From Undibacterium sp049340185 (GTDB lineage: Bacteria; Pseudomonadota; Gammaproteobacteria; Burkholderiales; Burkholderiaceae_D), in assembly GCF_049340185.1 (NCBI RefSeq), contig NZ_JBMPPC010000005.1, positions 124,001 through 188,000 of the forward strand: a stretch of 64,000 nt of DNA, in the 5' to 3' direction. The notes under the pieces were generated by a model. It did not search any database and was not told the DNA's origin. It saw nothing but the letters and a program-made list of their open reading frames with translations. Shown one piece after another: positions 17,047 through 26,063 of this stretch (its first letter is position 1; each line of letters begins with the position of its first letter). Both the position numbers and the translations under genes were made by a program.

Positions 17047-18471
17047 ATGCACATTCACATATTAGGTATTTGCGGTACGTTCATGGGTGGTCTGGCCGTG
17101 TTGGCGAAACAGGCGGGGCACAAAGTGACGGGGTGTGATGCGAATGTGTATCCGCCGATGAGCACGCAGCTGGAGTCGCAAGGAATTACATTGACGGAAG
17201 GTTTTGGTGTTGAACAGATTGCCATTGAACCTGATCTATATGTGATCGGTAATGTCGTCACCCGCGGCAATCCCTTAATGGAAGAAATCCTGAATCGTGG
17301 CTTGCCTTATATCTCCGGTCCTCAATGGATGGGCGAACATATCCTGCGGGATAAATGGGTTTTGGCTGTCGCGGGCACTCATGGCAAGACGACGACCTCG
17401 GCGATGCTGGCGTGGATACTGGAGTCTGCCGGTTATGCGCCGGGTTTTTTGATCGGTGGCGTGCCCTTGAATTTCGGTATTTCCGCGCGTCTGTCTGGTC
17501 AGGCATTAAATCAGGCGGCATCCGATTTTTTTGTCATTGAGGCTGATGAATACGATACCGCTTTCTTTGATAAGCGCAGCAAGTTTGTGCATTACCACGC
17601 CAAGACCGCAATTCTGAATAATCTCGAATACGATCATGCCGATATTTTTCCCGATATCACCGCGATTGAAACGCAGTTCCATCATCTCGTGCGCACGGTA
17701 CCCGGCATTGGTTGTCTGATCGTGAACGGGCAGGAAGGTTCGTTGCAGCGCGTATTGGAGCGCGGTTGCTGGAGTAGTAAAGAATTTTTCGGCGTGGATC
17801 CCACTGCGGATATACACAGTGATGCGCAGCAAGGCTGGTCATTGATCTTAAAAGACGGCGAAGATTTCGACGTTCTCTATCATGGCGAATTTCAGGGTAC
17901 GGTACAGTGGCAATTGAATGGCGCGCACAATCGCCTGAATGCACTGGCTGCGATTGCGGCGGCCCGCCATGTCGGCGTCACGCCGGCGATTGCTATTGAG
18001 GCTCTGGGACAGTTTGTCAATGTGAAGCGTCGCATGGAGGTTCGCGGTGTTACAAATGGCATCACCGTCGTTGACGATTTTGCGCATCATCCGACAGCGA
18101 TTGCGACCACGGTTGCGGGTTTGCGGCGTAAAGTCGGTGCGGCACGCATTCTGGCAGTACTGGAGCCGCGCTCCAACACCATGAAGCTCGGCACCATGAA
18201 ACAAGCTTTGCCAGGCAGTCTGGCAGCGGCGGATCTGGTTTTTGCTTATGGCGCACCTGCCACAGGTAAAACTGTCCTGGGCTGGGACCTGGCCGAAGCC
18301 TTGCAGCCGCTTGGCGACAAGGCGAGTGCTCATCATGATCTGAGTGAGCTGGTCGCAGACATTGTCAGCAAAGCGCAGCCAGGTGATCATATTCTGGTCA
18401 TGAGCAATGGTGGTTTTGGCGGCATTCATCAAAAATTGCTGGATGCCTTGGGCAAGGTTGCACAAGCATGA
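17047..18471 (+). CDS. mpl: UDP-N-acetylmuramate:L-alanyl-gamma-D-glutamyl-meso-diaminopimelate ligase
   Basis: A 474-residue Mur-ligase-family enzyme for murein tripeptide recycling. The N-terminal Rossmann segment MHIHILGICGTFMGGLAVLA carries the Mpl-type GICGTFMG. The central P-loop is VAGTHGKTTTSAML (about 116-129), with IEADEYDTAFFDKRSK downstream and VDDFAHHPTAI in the C-terminal domain. It attaches recycled peptide to UDP-MurNAc in the cytoplasm. It heads a plus-strand gene run; the next gene overlaps its stop by 4 nt. Confidence 0.97.
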   Translation: MHIHILGICGTFMGGLAVLAKQAGHKVTGCDANVYPPMSTQLESQGITLTEGFGVEQIAIEPDLYVIGNVVTRGNPLMEEILNRGLPYISGPQWMGEHILRDKWVLAVAGTHGKTTTSAMLAWILESAGYAPGFLIGGVPLNFGISARLSGQALNQAASDFFVIEADEYDTAFFDKRSKFVHYHAKTAILNNLEYDHADIFPDITAIETQFHHLVRTVPGIGCLIVNGQEGSLQRVLERGCWSSKEFFGVDPTADIHSDAQQGWSLILKDGEDFDVLYHGEFQGTVQWQLNGAHNRLNALAAIAAARHVGVTPAIAIEALGQFVNVKRRMEVRGVTNGITVVDDFAHHPTAIATTVAGLRRKVGAARILAVLEPRSNTMKLGTMKQALPGSLAAADLVFAYGAPATGKTVLGWDLAEALQPLGDKASAHHDLSELVADIVSKAQPGDHILVMSNGGFGGIHQKLLDALGKVAQA

Positions 18472-19040
18472 TTTTGTACCTGCACGGTTTTCGCTCATCG
18501 CCACAATCCTTTAAAGCCCGCATGATGGCGGAGCATATGCAGCGCCTTGGCCGTGCTGATGATTATGTTTGTCCGCAGCTATCGGCCTCGCCTTTGCTAG
18601 CAATCCAGCAAGCCGAGCAGATTCTTGCCGCTTATCTCCCCAGCGAGATCACTATCATCGGGTCCTCCCTGGGGGGATTTTATGCAACCTGGTTGGCGGA
18701 GCGTTATGGCTGCAAAGCGGTACTGTTAAATCCTGCCGTCAAGCCGCCGCGTGATCTGGAGAAATACGTCGGCGTCACGACGGCTTATCACAGTGACGAG
18801 ATATTTGAGTTTAAAGCGGAGTATGTGCCGGAGTTACGTGCCTGCGAAGTAGTGGCCATTACTCAGCCCGAACGCTACTTGTTGCTGGCAGCGACGGGAG
18901 ATGAGGTGCTGGACTGGCGCGAGATGGTCGCGCATTATCCCGGCGCTCAACAGATTGTAATTCAGGGCAGTGATCATGGTATGGCGGATTTTGTTGATTA
19001 TATCGATCAGGTAATAGTGTTTTGCGATGAAAAAGCATGA
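18468..19040 (+). CDS. YqiA-type alpha/beta hydrolase (esterase)
   Basis: The 190-residue protein starts MILYLHGFRSSPQSFKA, with the nucleophile elbow GSSLGGFYATW (about 66-76; catalytic Ser in GSSLG). The likely acid is Asp in GDEVLDW and the likely base is His in GSDHGMADF. It belongs to the UPF0227/YqiA esterase group; the physiological substrate is not established. The start codon overlaps the mpl stop and its stop overlaps the next gene, both ATGA. Confidence 0.88.
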   Translation: MILYLHGFRSSPQSFKARMMAEHMQRLGRADDYVCPQLSASPLLAIQQAEQILAAYLPSEITIIGSSLGGFYATWLAERYGCKAVLLNPAVKPPRDLEKYVGVTTAYHSDEIFEFKAEYVPELRACEVVAITQPERYLLLAATGDEVLDWREMVAHYPGAQQIVIQGSDHGMADFVDYIDQVIVFCDEKA

Positions 19041-19720
19041 CGCAAAACATGAAGCAGAGTATGAGCCAAGGCATGAAGCACAAAGCCGCGGCACATCAGC
19101 ATGCGGATAAAGGTACTCCTCGCATGTCGCTGATCGTGACGCCAGCTCATGCGCGCTGGTTTGCCAATGTGAACGGCGTACAGGCCTCGCCTCTGATGGC
19201 GGACTGGCTGTCCAACCGCGGTTCGCTGACTGCGCGTCTGGTAGCGCGTTGCGGCCAGTTTCGCGTTCAGCGCCTGTACCAGCGCCGTGCCCTGTGTCTG
19301 CCTGATGAGGCTGAGCAGATCGGTTTGCCTGTGGTTCGTAAAGTGCATGAGCGAGAGGTGATCTTGCGCTGTGACGGGCAAGCGATGGTCTATGCGCATA
19401 CGGTGGTGCCGTTGACGGCGAGTGCTACGCAATGGCCTTTATTCCGCTCTCTCGGTGAGCGTTCTCTAGGGACAACCTTGTTTAACGATCCGCTGGTGGC
19501 GCGTGGTGATCTGATGTACGCACGTTTGCGCCCGTCGCATCCCCTGATGCGCAGGATTGCCGCTATTGAAGAGTTAGCCGGACTGACGCAGGGCGTATTT
19601 AGCTTGCTGGCACGACGATCGGTGTTTCGTCGTAAAGGCAGTAGCTTGCTGGTAACGGAGGTGTTCCTACCAGCGATTATAGACTTGAAATTAAAGCATA
19701 CTGGTGGGGAGCATATTTAA
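19037..19720 (+). CDS. ubiC: Chorismate-pyruvate lyase
   Basis: A UbiC-family protein with the C-terminal signature HPLMRRIAA near residue 170 and the core segment FRVQRLYQRRALCLPDEAEQ. It converts chorismate to 4-hydroxybenzoate and pyruvate, the first committed step of ubiquinone synthesis. The first ATG overlaps the yqiA stop. The first 29 residues are unusual: low complexity with repeated Met and Gln/Lys. An internal ATG at residue 30 (19124) would start just before the conserved domain (SLIVTPAHARW), so the true start is uncertain. Confidence 0.88.
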   Translation: MTQNMKQSMSQGMKHKAAAHQHADKGTPRMSLIVTPAHARWFANVNGVQASPLMADWLSNRGSLTARLVARCGQFRVQRLYQRRALCLPDEAEQIGLPVVRKVHEREVILRCDGQAMVYAHTVVPLTASATQWPLFRSLGERSLGTTLFNDPLVARGDLMYARLRPSHPLMRRIAAIEELAGLTQGVFSLLARRSVFRRKGSSLLVTEVFLPAIIDLKLKHTGGEHI

Positions 19721-19893
19721 ACCACGACGTATCGATTACGGACTGGGCTTAAATTGGGCGATACTCCCCCCTTTTTGCAATAAATTGATTATAGATTGAC
19801 AGCGTGTCGAAGCAGTGTACTGCTCATGCATCGACGTCAGATCTGTATTGGATAAACAATAGCCGGGCGACCGGCGCATCAAAGAAGTATTGC

Positions 19894-22017
19894 ATGAACT
19901 TATTTTTTGAAGAATCAGGTGATTTCAAGGCGGGCAGTGTCTTGTCGCAGGCGGGTGAGGCGTATCAGGTTGAGCTGGCGAGCGGCAAGCGTAGCAAAGT
20001 CAAGGCGAAGGATGTGCTGTTGCAGTTCGGTTCTCCCGATCCTGCCACATTGATGACTCAGGCAAAAACATTGGCGGCCGAGATTGACCTGGCGTTTTTA
20101 TGGGAAGTCGCGGGCGAGGATGAATTTGGTTTTGCTGAATTGGGTGCCGAATATTTTGGACACGCACCGACGCCCGACGAGGCAGCTGGACTGATTCTAG
20201 CGTTGCATAGCTCACCGGTTTACTTCTATAAAAAGGGCCGTGGCCGCTACAAAAAAGCACCGGAAGCCTCCTTGAAGGCAGCTCTGGCAGGGATAGAAAA
20301 GAAGAAGCAGCAGTTGATCGTACAGGCGACGTATGTTGAGGAATTGAAGCAGCATCGCCTGCCTGCCGCCTTTACATCACTGGCGCTGCAACTATTATTC
20401 AAGCCTGATAAAAACAGCATTGAATATAAAGCCATGGCCGAAGCCTGCGATGCCTTGCAAACTTCGCCAGCGCGCTTGATGCTGGCATGCGGCGGACTGA
20501 CGAGTGCGAAAGACCTGCACTTTTCTAAATTTCTGTTTGAGAGTTTTCCTAGGGGCGTGGGGTTTCCTGCAGCGCCTATTCCTGCTTTGCCGACGGATTT
20601 GCCAGTGGCAGATGTGCAGGCTTTTTCGATTGATGACGTAACCACGACCGAGATTGATGATGCGTTCTCCGTCGTTGAGTTAGGCAGCGACCAGATACGC
20701 GTCGGTATTCATATTGCGGCGCCGGCGCTGGGTATACAGCGCGGTGATGCGCTCGATGCCATTGCGCGTTCCCGTATGTCCACTGTGTATATGCCAGGCG
20801 ACAAGATCACGATGTTGCCCGATGCGCTGGTCGAGACTTATACGCTCGGCGAAGGCCAGACACGTCCGGCGCTGTCGTTATATGTGACGCTCAACACAAC
20901 AGACTGGTCTGTCGTCAGCACCGAAACCAAGGTCGAAGCAATACCGATGGCATCGAATCTGCGTCATAACGATCTCGATGCACTGGTGACCGAGGACAAT
21001 CTCGCAAATAATGGCGGCGAGTATCCGCACAAAGCTGAGATCGCCAGAATCTGGCAATGGGCGCTGGTGCTTGAGCAGGGTCGCATGGCGAAGCGCGAAG
21101 GTTTCGGACTTAAGCCAGAGCAAACCAACCGCGTCGATTTCAACTTTTATGTTGAGAATGATGTTGTCTCCATCGTTCGCCGCAAACGTGGTGCGCCGCT
21201 GGATAAGATGGTTGCCGAGCTGATGATTTTTGCGAACAGTACCTGGGGCAAATTCATGGCCGATCACGGTATCCCCGGCATCTATCGTGCGCAGGGTGGC
21301 GGGTCTGGTGGCTGGGCCGCCAAGATGCAAGTGCGTATGGTCACCCATGCCGCGCCACATCAGGGGCTGGGCGTCGATCAATATGCATGGAGTACTTCGC
21401 CATTGCGTCGCTATACCGATCTGGTGAATCAGTGGCAAATCATCGCCTGCGTACAAAATGGCGTAACCGCACCGCTGGTCGCGCCGTTTAAACCCAAAGA
21501 CGCCGACCTGTTCGCAATCGTATCCGGTTTTGACGCTGCGTATTCCGCCTATGGCGACTTCCAGTCCACCATGGAAAGATACTGGTGCCTGCGCTGGTTG
21601 CAACAAGAAGAGGCACGTCAGGTTGAGGCCGTAGTGCTCAAGGATGAAGTGCTGCGCCTGGTCGATATTCCCCTGATCATCCGTTTGCCGGGCATGCCGC
21701 AAATGGCGCGCGGCGCACAGGTCAAACTCGACATCCTGCGCTGGGACGAGGTAGATCTCAGTGTCGAAGCGCGTATTCTGGAAATGTTATCCAGCGTGAC
21801 CGAAGAGGGCTTAGGTGATGTCGAAGACGACGCTGCGGATGGCGAGATTGCCGCCGTGGCCGATGATATGGCTGATCAGTCTAGCGAAGCTGGCGAATTG
21901 ACCGTTACGGAAGAAAGTAACGGCGCTACAATGTCAGGCGAAGTTGATGCGATCGACTCATTGACCGTGTCGCAGCAGGCCGAGCATCACGTCAATCCGG
22001 CGCAGCCAGAAAACTGA
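19894..22017 (+). CDS. RNB-domain ribonuclease (RNase II/R family)
   Basis: A 707-residue 3'-5' exoribonuclease. The RNB core has FSIDDVTTTEIDDAFSV with clustered metal-binding Asp residues and ends with STSPLRRYTDLVNQ, both hallmark motifs. The frame is open to GTG at 19804, but ATG at 19894 is preferred because MNLFFEESGDFKAG starts the conserved region. The last ~70 residues are very acidic (runs of Asp/Glu and Ala) with no recognised fold and look disordered. It follows ubiC after a 173-nt gap with only short AT-rich repeats. Confidence 0.9.
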   Translation: MNLFFEESGDFKAGSVLSQAGEAYQVELASGKRSKVKAKDVLLQFGSPDPATLMTQAKTLAAEIDLAFLWEVAGEDEFGFAELGAEYFGHAPTPDEAAGLILALHSSPVYFYKKGRGRYKKAPEASLKAALAGIEKKKQQLIVQATYVEELKQHRLPAAFTSLALQLLFKPDKNSIEYKAMAEACDALQTSPARLMLACGGLTSAKDLHFSKFLFESFPRGVGFPAAPIPALPTDLPVADVQAFSIDDVTTTEIDDAFSVVELGSDQIRVGIHIAAPALGIQRGDALDAIARSRMSTVYMPGDKITMLPDALVETYTLGEGQTRPALSLYVTLNTTDWSVVSTETKVEAIPMASNLRHNDLDALVTEDNLANNGGEYPHKAEIARIWQWALVLEQGRMAKREGFGLKPEQTNRVDFNFYVENDVVSIVRRKRGAPLDKMVAELMIFANSTWGKFMADHGIPGIYRAQGGGSGGWAAKMQVRMVTHAAPHQGLGVDQYAWSTSPLRRYTDLVNQWQIIACVQNGVTAPLVAPFKPKDADLFAIVSGFDAAYSAYGDFQSTMERYWCLRWLQQEEARQVEAVVLKDEVLRLVDIPLIIRLPGMPQMARGAQVKLDILRWDEVDLSVEARILEMLSSVTEEGLGDVEDDAADGEIAAVADDMADQSSEAGELTVTEESNGATMSGEVDAIDSLTVSQQAEHHVNPAQPEN

Positions 22018-22086
22018 ACATAGTCCGCAGGAATAGTCGATGACTTCTGATCGCCGCCTTACATTAAAAAAACGACGAAACTATTT

Positions 22087-22983
22087 GTGAAATCCATTTT
22101 TGATAATCTGATTCTGTCCACTGCCATCTTGATCTCCCTGGTCTTGCACGGGACGATTTTGTTATTACACTTTGTTTCTCCCCGACCTGCTGAGGCTGTT
22201 GCTGCGGATCCCGGTCTGGAAGTTATTTTAGTCAATGCTAAGCATGATAAAAAACCTTTAAAAGCAGAAGCATTAGCTCAGGCCGATCTCGATGGCGGTG
22301 GTGCGAGCGATGCGGGGCGCGCCAAGTCACCGCTACCGGATATGCGCAAGACCGAAAACGGCGACAGCATTATGACGGCGAAGCGCAAAGTCGAAGAGTT
22401 GGAAGAACGACAAAAAAAATTGATGGACCAGGTCGATTTGAAAACACCGTTCAGATCTACTAAAACCAGTGACAGCAATAAATCAGAAGACAGCAAACAA
22501 AGTAGCGATGGCCGGGATAATGTGGACAGCAATCAGGCGCTGGCCAGAATGGCTGCGGAGATTTCACAGACCATAGAAGATCAGAACAAACGTCCGCGTA
22601 AAACCTTTATTACACCGAGTACGCAAGCAGTTGGCTATGCCATGTATTACAAGGCCCTGCAGAAAAAAGTTGAGGACATCGGTACGCTGAATTTTCCTCA
22701 AAAAGACGGCAAGAAGCTGTACGGTGAATTGATTATCTATATTCCGATTTTTCAGGACGGCACCATCTACGAAAAAGATGGCGGACCAAAGGTAGAAAAA
22801 TCATCGGGTAACCGCGCACTGGATGCGGCTGCTTTGCGCATCGTGCGGCGGGCGGCGCCGTTTGGCAAGTTCCCGGCGAATATGCGCTCGAATGATAAAG
22901 ATGATCTCTGGGTCGTCATTACCCGCTTCAAATTCACCCGTGATCAACAACTTGAAACCGAGTTGCGCGGAGGCCCCAATTGA
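22087..22983 (+). CDS. TonB-like protein (TonB C-terminal domain)
   Basis: A 298-residue protein with a single N-terminal membrane helix (about 9-28), a charged, partly coiled-coil middle (about 95-120, KRKVEELEERQKKLMDQ) and a C-terminal TonB-like domain (YGELIIYIPIFQDGTIY, then ALDAAALRIVRRAAPFGKFP). It lacks the usual Pro/Lys-rich periplasmic spacer of energy-transducing TonB. Its position between rnb and aroE suggests a cell-envelope role rather than a dedicated iron-uptake TonB. Start GTG at 22087; the upstream ATG at 22040 is out of frame. Confidence 0.78.
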   Translation: MKSIFDNLILSTAILISLVLHGTILLLHFVSPRPAEAVAADPGLEVILVNAKHDKKPLKAEALAQADLDGGGASDAGRAKSPLPDMRKTENGDSIMTAKRKVEELEERQKKLMDQVDLKTPFRSTKTSDSNKSEDSKQSSDGRDNVDSNQALARMAAEISQTIEDQNKRPRKTFITPSTQAVGYAMYYKALQKKVEDIGTLNFPQKDGKKLYGELIIYIPIFQDGTIYEKDGGPKVEKSSGNRALDAAALRIVRRAAPFGKFPANMRSNDKDDLWVVITRFKFTRDQQLETELRGGPN

Positions 22984-23858
22984 GTACCCTGAATGGAACC
23001 GCAACAGCTGACCGTTACGTTGTCATCGGCAATCCGATCGCGCATAGCAAGTCGCCGGCGATACATGCGCACTTTTCCTTATTGACGGCGCAGCTAATCG
23101 ATTATCAACGATTGCTGGCTCCTTTGGATGGGTTTGCACAGACGGTCTTGTCCTTTCGTGACTCTGGCGGTAAAGGGGCGAACGTCACTGTCCCTTTTAA
23201 GCTTGAGGCTTTTGCGCTTGCCACACAATTGACACCGCGTGCGCAAGCTGCCGGTGCGGTCAATACGCTGAAGTTTGAGGGTGCTGTCATTCTTGGCGAC
23301 AACACGGATGGTCAGGGATTGGTTGCCGATATCGTACGTAATGCGCGTGTGACGCTTCAGGGAAAGCGCGTATTACTGCTCGGCGCTGGCGGCGCCGCGC
23401 GTGGTGCGCTCCTGCCTCTACTGGAACAGCAACCTGCACAGCTGGTGATTGCCAATCGTACCGTTGCGCGAGCTGAAGAGTTGGTCTTGCTGGCGCATCA
23501 ATATGAACCGCTTGCAGGAATCGCCTCTATTGTCACCAGCAGCGCGTTCAGTGATGTAAACGGTGAATTTGATATCGTCATCAACGCTACCTCCGCAAGT
23601 TTGCACGACGATGTGCCGCCGGTTTCTTCAGGCATTTTTACTGCAAATACGCTGGCTTACGACATGATGTACGGAGCAGCGCCGACAGCGTTCTTGCGCT
23701 TTGCCGCTAGCCATGAGGCACAGATCCGTGACGGCCTTGGAATGCTAGTTGAACAGGCGGCAGTCGCCTTTGCGCTATGGCGTGGTGTATTGCCTGAGAC
23801 GGCGTCCGTGCTGGCAGAGTTGCGCAGCGCGTTGATGGCTGCGGCGAGGTCGTCATGA
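22980..23858 (+). CDS. aroE: Shikimate dehydrogenase
   Basis: The 292-residue enzyme reduces 3-dehydroshikimate with NADPH. Visible motifs are VIGNPIAHSKSPAIH at the substrate site (about 14-28), KGANVTVPFK with the catalytic Lys, GDNTDGQGL, and the dinucleotide loop LLGAGGAARGAL. TTG at 22980 is the only in-frame start that keeps the substrate site, and it overlaps the preceding stop as TTGA, implying coupling. The next gene overlaps its stop by 4 nt. Confidence 0.96.
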   Translation: MSTLNGTATADRYVVIGNPIAHSKSPAIHAHFSLLTAQLIDYQRLLAPLDGFAQTVLSFRDSGGKGANVTVPFKLEAFALATQLTPRAQAAGAVNTLKFEGAVILGDNTDGQGLVADIVRNARVTLQGKRVLLLGAGGAARGALLPLLEQQPAQLVIANRTVARAEELVLLAHQYEPLAGIASIVTSSAFSDVNGEFDIVINATSASLHDDVPPVSSGIFTANTLAYDMMYGAAPTAFLRFAASHEAQIRDGLGMLVEQAAVAFALWRGVLPETASVLAELRSALMAAARSS

Positions 23859-24541
23859 AGCGTTTTTTCTTGTGGCTGATTCTGTTGCCGATACTTTTAT
23901 TCATTATGCTGCAGGCGTATTTTTTGCTGCAAATTTGCTGGTGGGTACAATTCAATCCCTCGTCTACCAGCTTCATGCGTCAGCAATTAAGCGTACTGCA
24001 AGAAAAAAATCCAGACGCCAGGCTCCAGCATAAATGGGTACCGTATAACAAAATTTCGAACAACCTGAAGCGCGCTGTGATTGCTTCCGAAGACGATAGT
24101 TTTGTCGATCATGACGGTGTCGATTGGGAAGCCATGCAAAAAGCCTACGAAAAAAATCAAAAGAAGGGCAAAGTAGTGTCCGGTGGTTCGACGATTACAC
24201 AGCAGTTGGCGAAGAATTTGTTTTTGTCTGGACAACGTAGTTATCTGCGCAAAGGGCAGGAATTGATCGTGACGTACATGCTGGAGCTGTGCATGGATAA
24301 AGAACGGATTTTGGAAATTTATCTGAACGTTGTTGAATGGGGTGTCGGTGTGTTTGGTGCCGAGGCTGCATCTCAGCACTACTACGGCATCAGTGCCGCT
24401 GCGCTGGGACCTGCACAAGCGGCACGGCTTGCCGTGATGCTGCCTAAGCCGCGCTATTTCGATAAAAATACCGGATCGGCGTATTTACAAAGACGCAGTG
24501 AAATGATTTTGAAACGTATGAATTCTGCGGAGTTGCCATGA
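23855..24541 (+). CDS. mtgA: Monofunctional biosynthetic peptidoglycan transglycosylase
   Basis: A 228-residue GT51 protein with an N-terminal membrane anchor (residues 4-27). Family motifs are ASEDDSFVDHDGVDW with the catalytic Glu, GGSTITQQLAKNLFL, and the RKGQELIVTYMLE segment. It polymerises glycan strands from lipid II on the periplasmic face without a transpeptidase domain. It is coupled by 4-nt overlaps to aroE and to the next gene; aroE-mtgA adjacency is common in beta- and gammaproteobacteria. Confidence 0.96.
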   Translation: MKRFFLWLILLPILLFIMLQAYFLLQICWWVQFNPSSTSFMRQQLSVLQEKNPDARLQHKWVPYNKISNNLKRAVIASEDDSFVDHDGVDWEAMQKAYEKNQKKGKVVSGGSTITQQLAKNLFLSGQRSYLRKGQELIVTYMLELCMDKERILEIYLNVVEWGVGVFGAEAASQHYYGISAAALGPAQAARLAVMLPKPRYFDKNTGSAYLQRRSEMILKRMNSAELP

Positions 24542-24966
24542 GCTTGCAGAAGCAATCCGGTGCAATTAGTTTGCTGATGACGTCGATTGTGATGATGGTC
24601 GTGACGTCGTTAGCACTCGCCTTCTTTTATTTTATGCGTTATGGCGAATTGCCTTTTCACGACGCGCTCCTGCGCTGGACAAAATCCGGTGATGCGATCT
24701 CCGCCGGTATCAAGGACGCGGCTAATTTACATAATCCTATAGGGCAGACGATCACCGCAGATTCAGAAGTGCGCCGTTGTACGATCAAGGGAAAAGTCGT
24801 GTTCTCCAATACTGACTGTCTCGATACAAATACAACGACACGCACAGTCAAGCTGATCGATAACAAGGGCTTTGAACCGCCTAAAGCGCCCGTGTCCAGC
24901 GGTGAAAATCAGGCCAGTGGTGTTGCTGATTTACGTGAACAACTGATTAATAAGCAAGCTCGCTGA
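24538..24966 (+). CDS. Hypothetical membrane-anchored protein, DUF4124-like
   Basis: A 142-residue protein with one N-terminal membrane helix (about 10-33), then a short periplasmic region. The segment RRCTIKGKVVFSNTDCLD, with two Cys bracketing a G-K-V-x-F/Y-S core, resembles DUF4124 domains, whose function is unknown. The C-terminus is hydrophilic. It is the last gene of the mpl-mtgA run and overlaps mtgA by 4 nt, which suggests envelope or peptidoglycan biology, but this is inference. Confidence 0.65.
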   Translation: MSLQKQSGAISLLMTSIVMMVVTSLALAFFYFMRYGELPFHDALLRWTKSGDAISAGIKDAANLHNPIGQTITADSEVRRCTIKGKVVFSNTDCLDTNTTTRTVKLIDNKGFEPPKAPVSSGENQASGVADLREQLINKQAR

Positions 24967-25049
24967 TGTCGATGCCCTTGTCATCTTGTTTGAAATTGTA
25001 AGATGAACAGGTTTACAATCCAGCCATCCGTTTTCGCCGGAATCCATCC

Positions 25050-26015
25050 ATGATTAATGTTTTCGTTTTACACAATGGCCGCCTCAGCCAGATCAATGTA
25101 GAGAACCGCGAAGATCTGGAGAATACGTTGCCGATCTGGGTCGATCTGACCGATCCGAATGAAGAAGAGCGCGAATGGGTCAAGAGTATTTATGGCGTGA
25201 CCTTGCCCGGCGAGGACGAGGTCAAAGATATTGAAGCCTCAGCCCGTTACTACGAAGCGGATAATGGCGACCTGCATTTGCGCACAGATTTTCTGATTGA
25301 TGATGACGACGAGCCAGCCCGTACCGTCACAGTCGCTTTCATTCTTGCCCGCGATATCCTGTTCTCTGTTCATACTCTCGATTTGCCGGTATTCCGACTA
25401 GTGCGTATGCGCGCCCGTTCCCGGCCTGGTTCGATCAACGATTACAAAGATGTCTTACTGGATTTGTACGCAACGGATGCCGAGTATTCTGCTGATGCGC
25501 TGGAGGGAATTTACCAGAATCTCGAAGAGGTAAGCCGGGCAGTATTGCAAAAGAATTTCTCTGATCAGGATGCGGCGGCCGCCTTGAATGCGATTGCGCA
25601 AGAGGAAGATCTTAACGGCCGGATTCGCCGCAATATGATGGATACGCGCCGGGCTGTGAGTTTTTTGATGCGGGGGCGTCTGCTGAACGCCGACCAGTTT
25701 GAAGAGGCGCGGCAGATCTTGCGCGACATTGAATCACTTGATGGTCACACCTCCTTTTTGTTCGATAAGATTAACTTCCTGATGGATGCGACCGTCGGTT
25801 TTATTAATATCAATCAGAATAAAATTATCAAGATTTTTTCTGTGGCCTCGGTCGCATTTTTACCGCCGACGCTGATCGCCAGTATTTACGGTATGAACTT
25901 TAAAATTTTGCCGGAGTTGCAATGGGATTGGGGATATCCGTTTGCACTGGTATTGATGCTAGCTTCTGCTATCGCCCCGTTTCTGTATTTCCGTCGCCGT
26001 GGCTGGTTGAAATAG
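25050..26015 (+). CDS. corA: CorA-type magnesium/cobalt transporter
   Basis: The 321-residue protein has a long cytoplasmic N-terminal domain rich in acidic residues and two C-terminal membrane helices. The channel signature YGMNF lies near residue 283, and the C-terminus ends in basic residues (FRRRGWLK). It forms a pentameric Mg2+ channel. It appears monocistronic; no clear terminator follows before the repeat element at 26064. Confidence 0.95.
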   Translation: MINVFVLHNGRLSQINVENREDLENTLPIWVDLTDPNEEEREWVKSIYGVTLPGEDEVKDIEASARYYEADNGDLHLRTDFLIDDDDEPARTVTVAFILARDILFSVHTLDLPVFRLVRMRARSRPGSINDYKDVLLDLYATDAEYSADALEGIYQNLEEVSRAVLQKNFSDQDAAAALNAIAQEEDLNGRIRRNMMDTRRAVSFLMRGRLLNADQFEEARQILRDIESLDGHTSFLFDKINFLMDATVGFININQNKIIKIFSVASVAFLPPTLIASIYGMNFKILPELQWDWGYPFALVLMLASAIAPFLYFRRRGWLK

Positions 26016-26063
26016 ATCATTTTTTTCATGCCACCAATGATTAGAGTGCGTCATTGCTAATAC

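Noticed and set aside
17848..18504. A 218-residue open frame opposite mpl
   Set aside because: It is antisense to the conserved C-terminal Mur ligase domain, has no ribosome site and no domain.
20878..21702. A 274-residue open frame antisense to the RNB exonuclease gene
   Set aside because: It covers the conserved catalytic region of the real gene, so the openness follows from codon use on the other strand.
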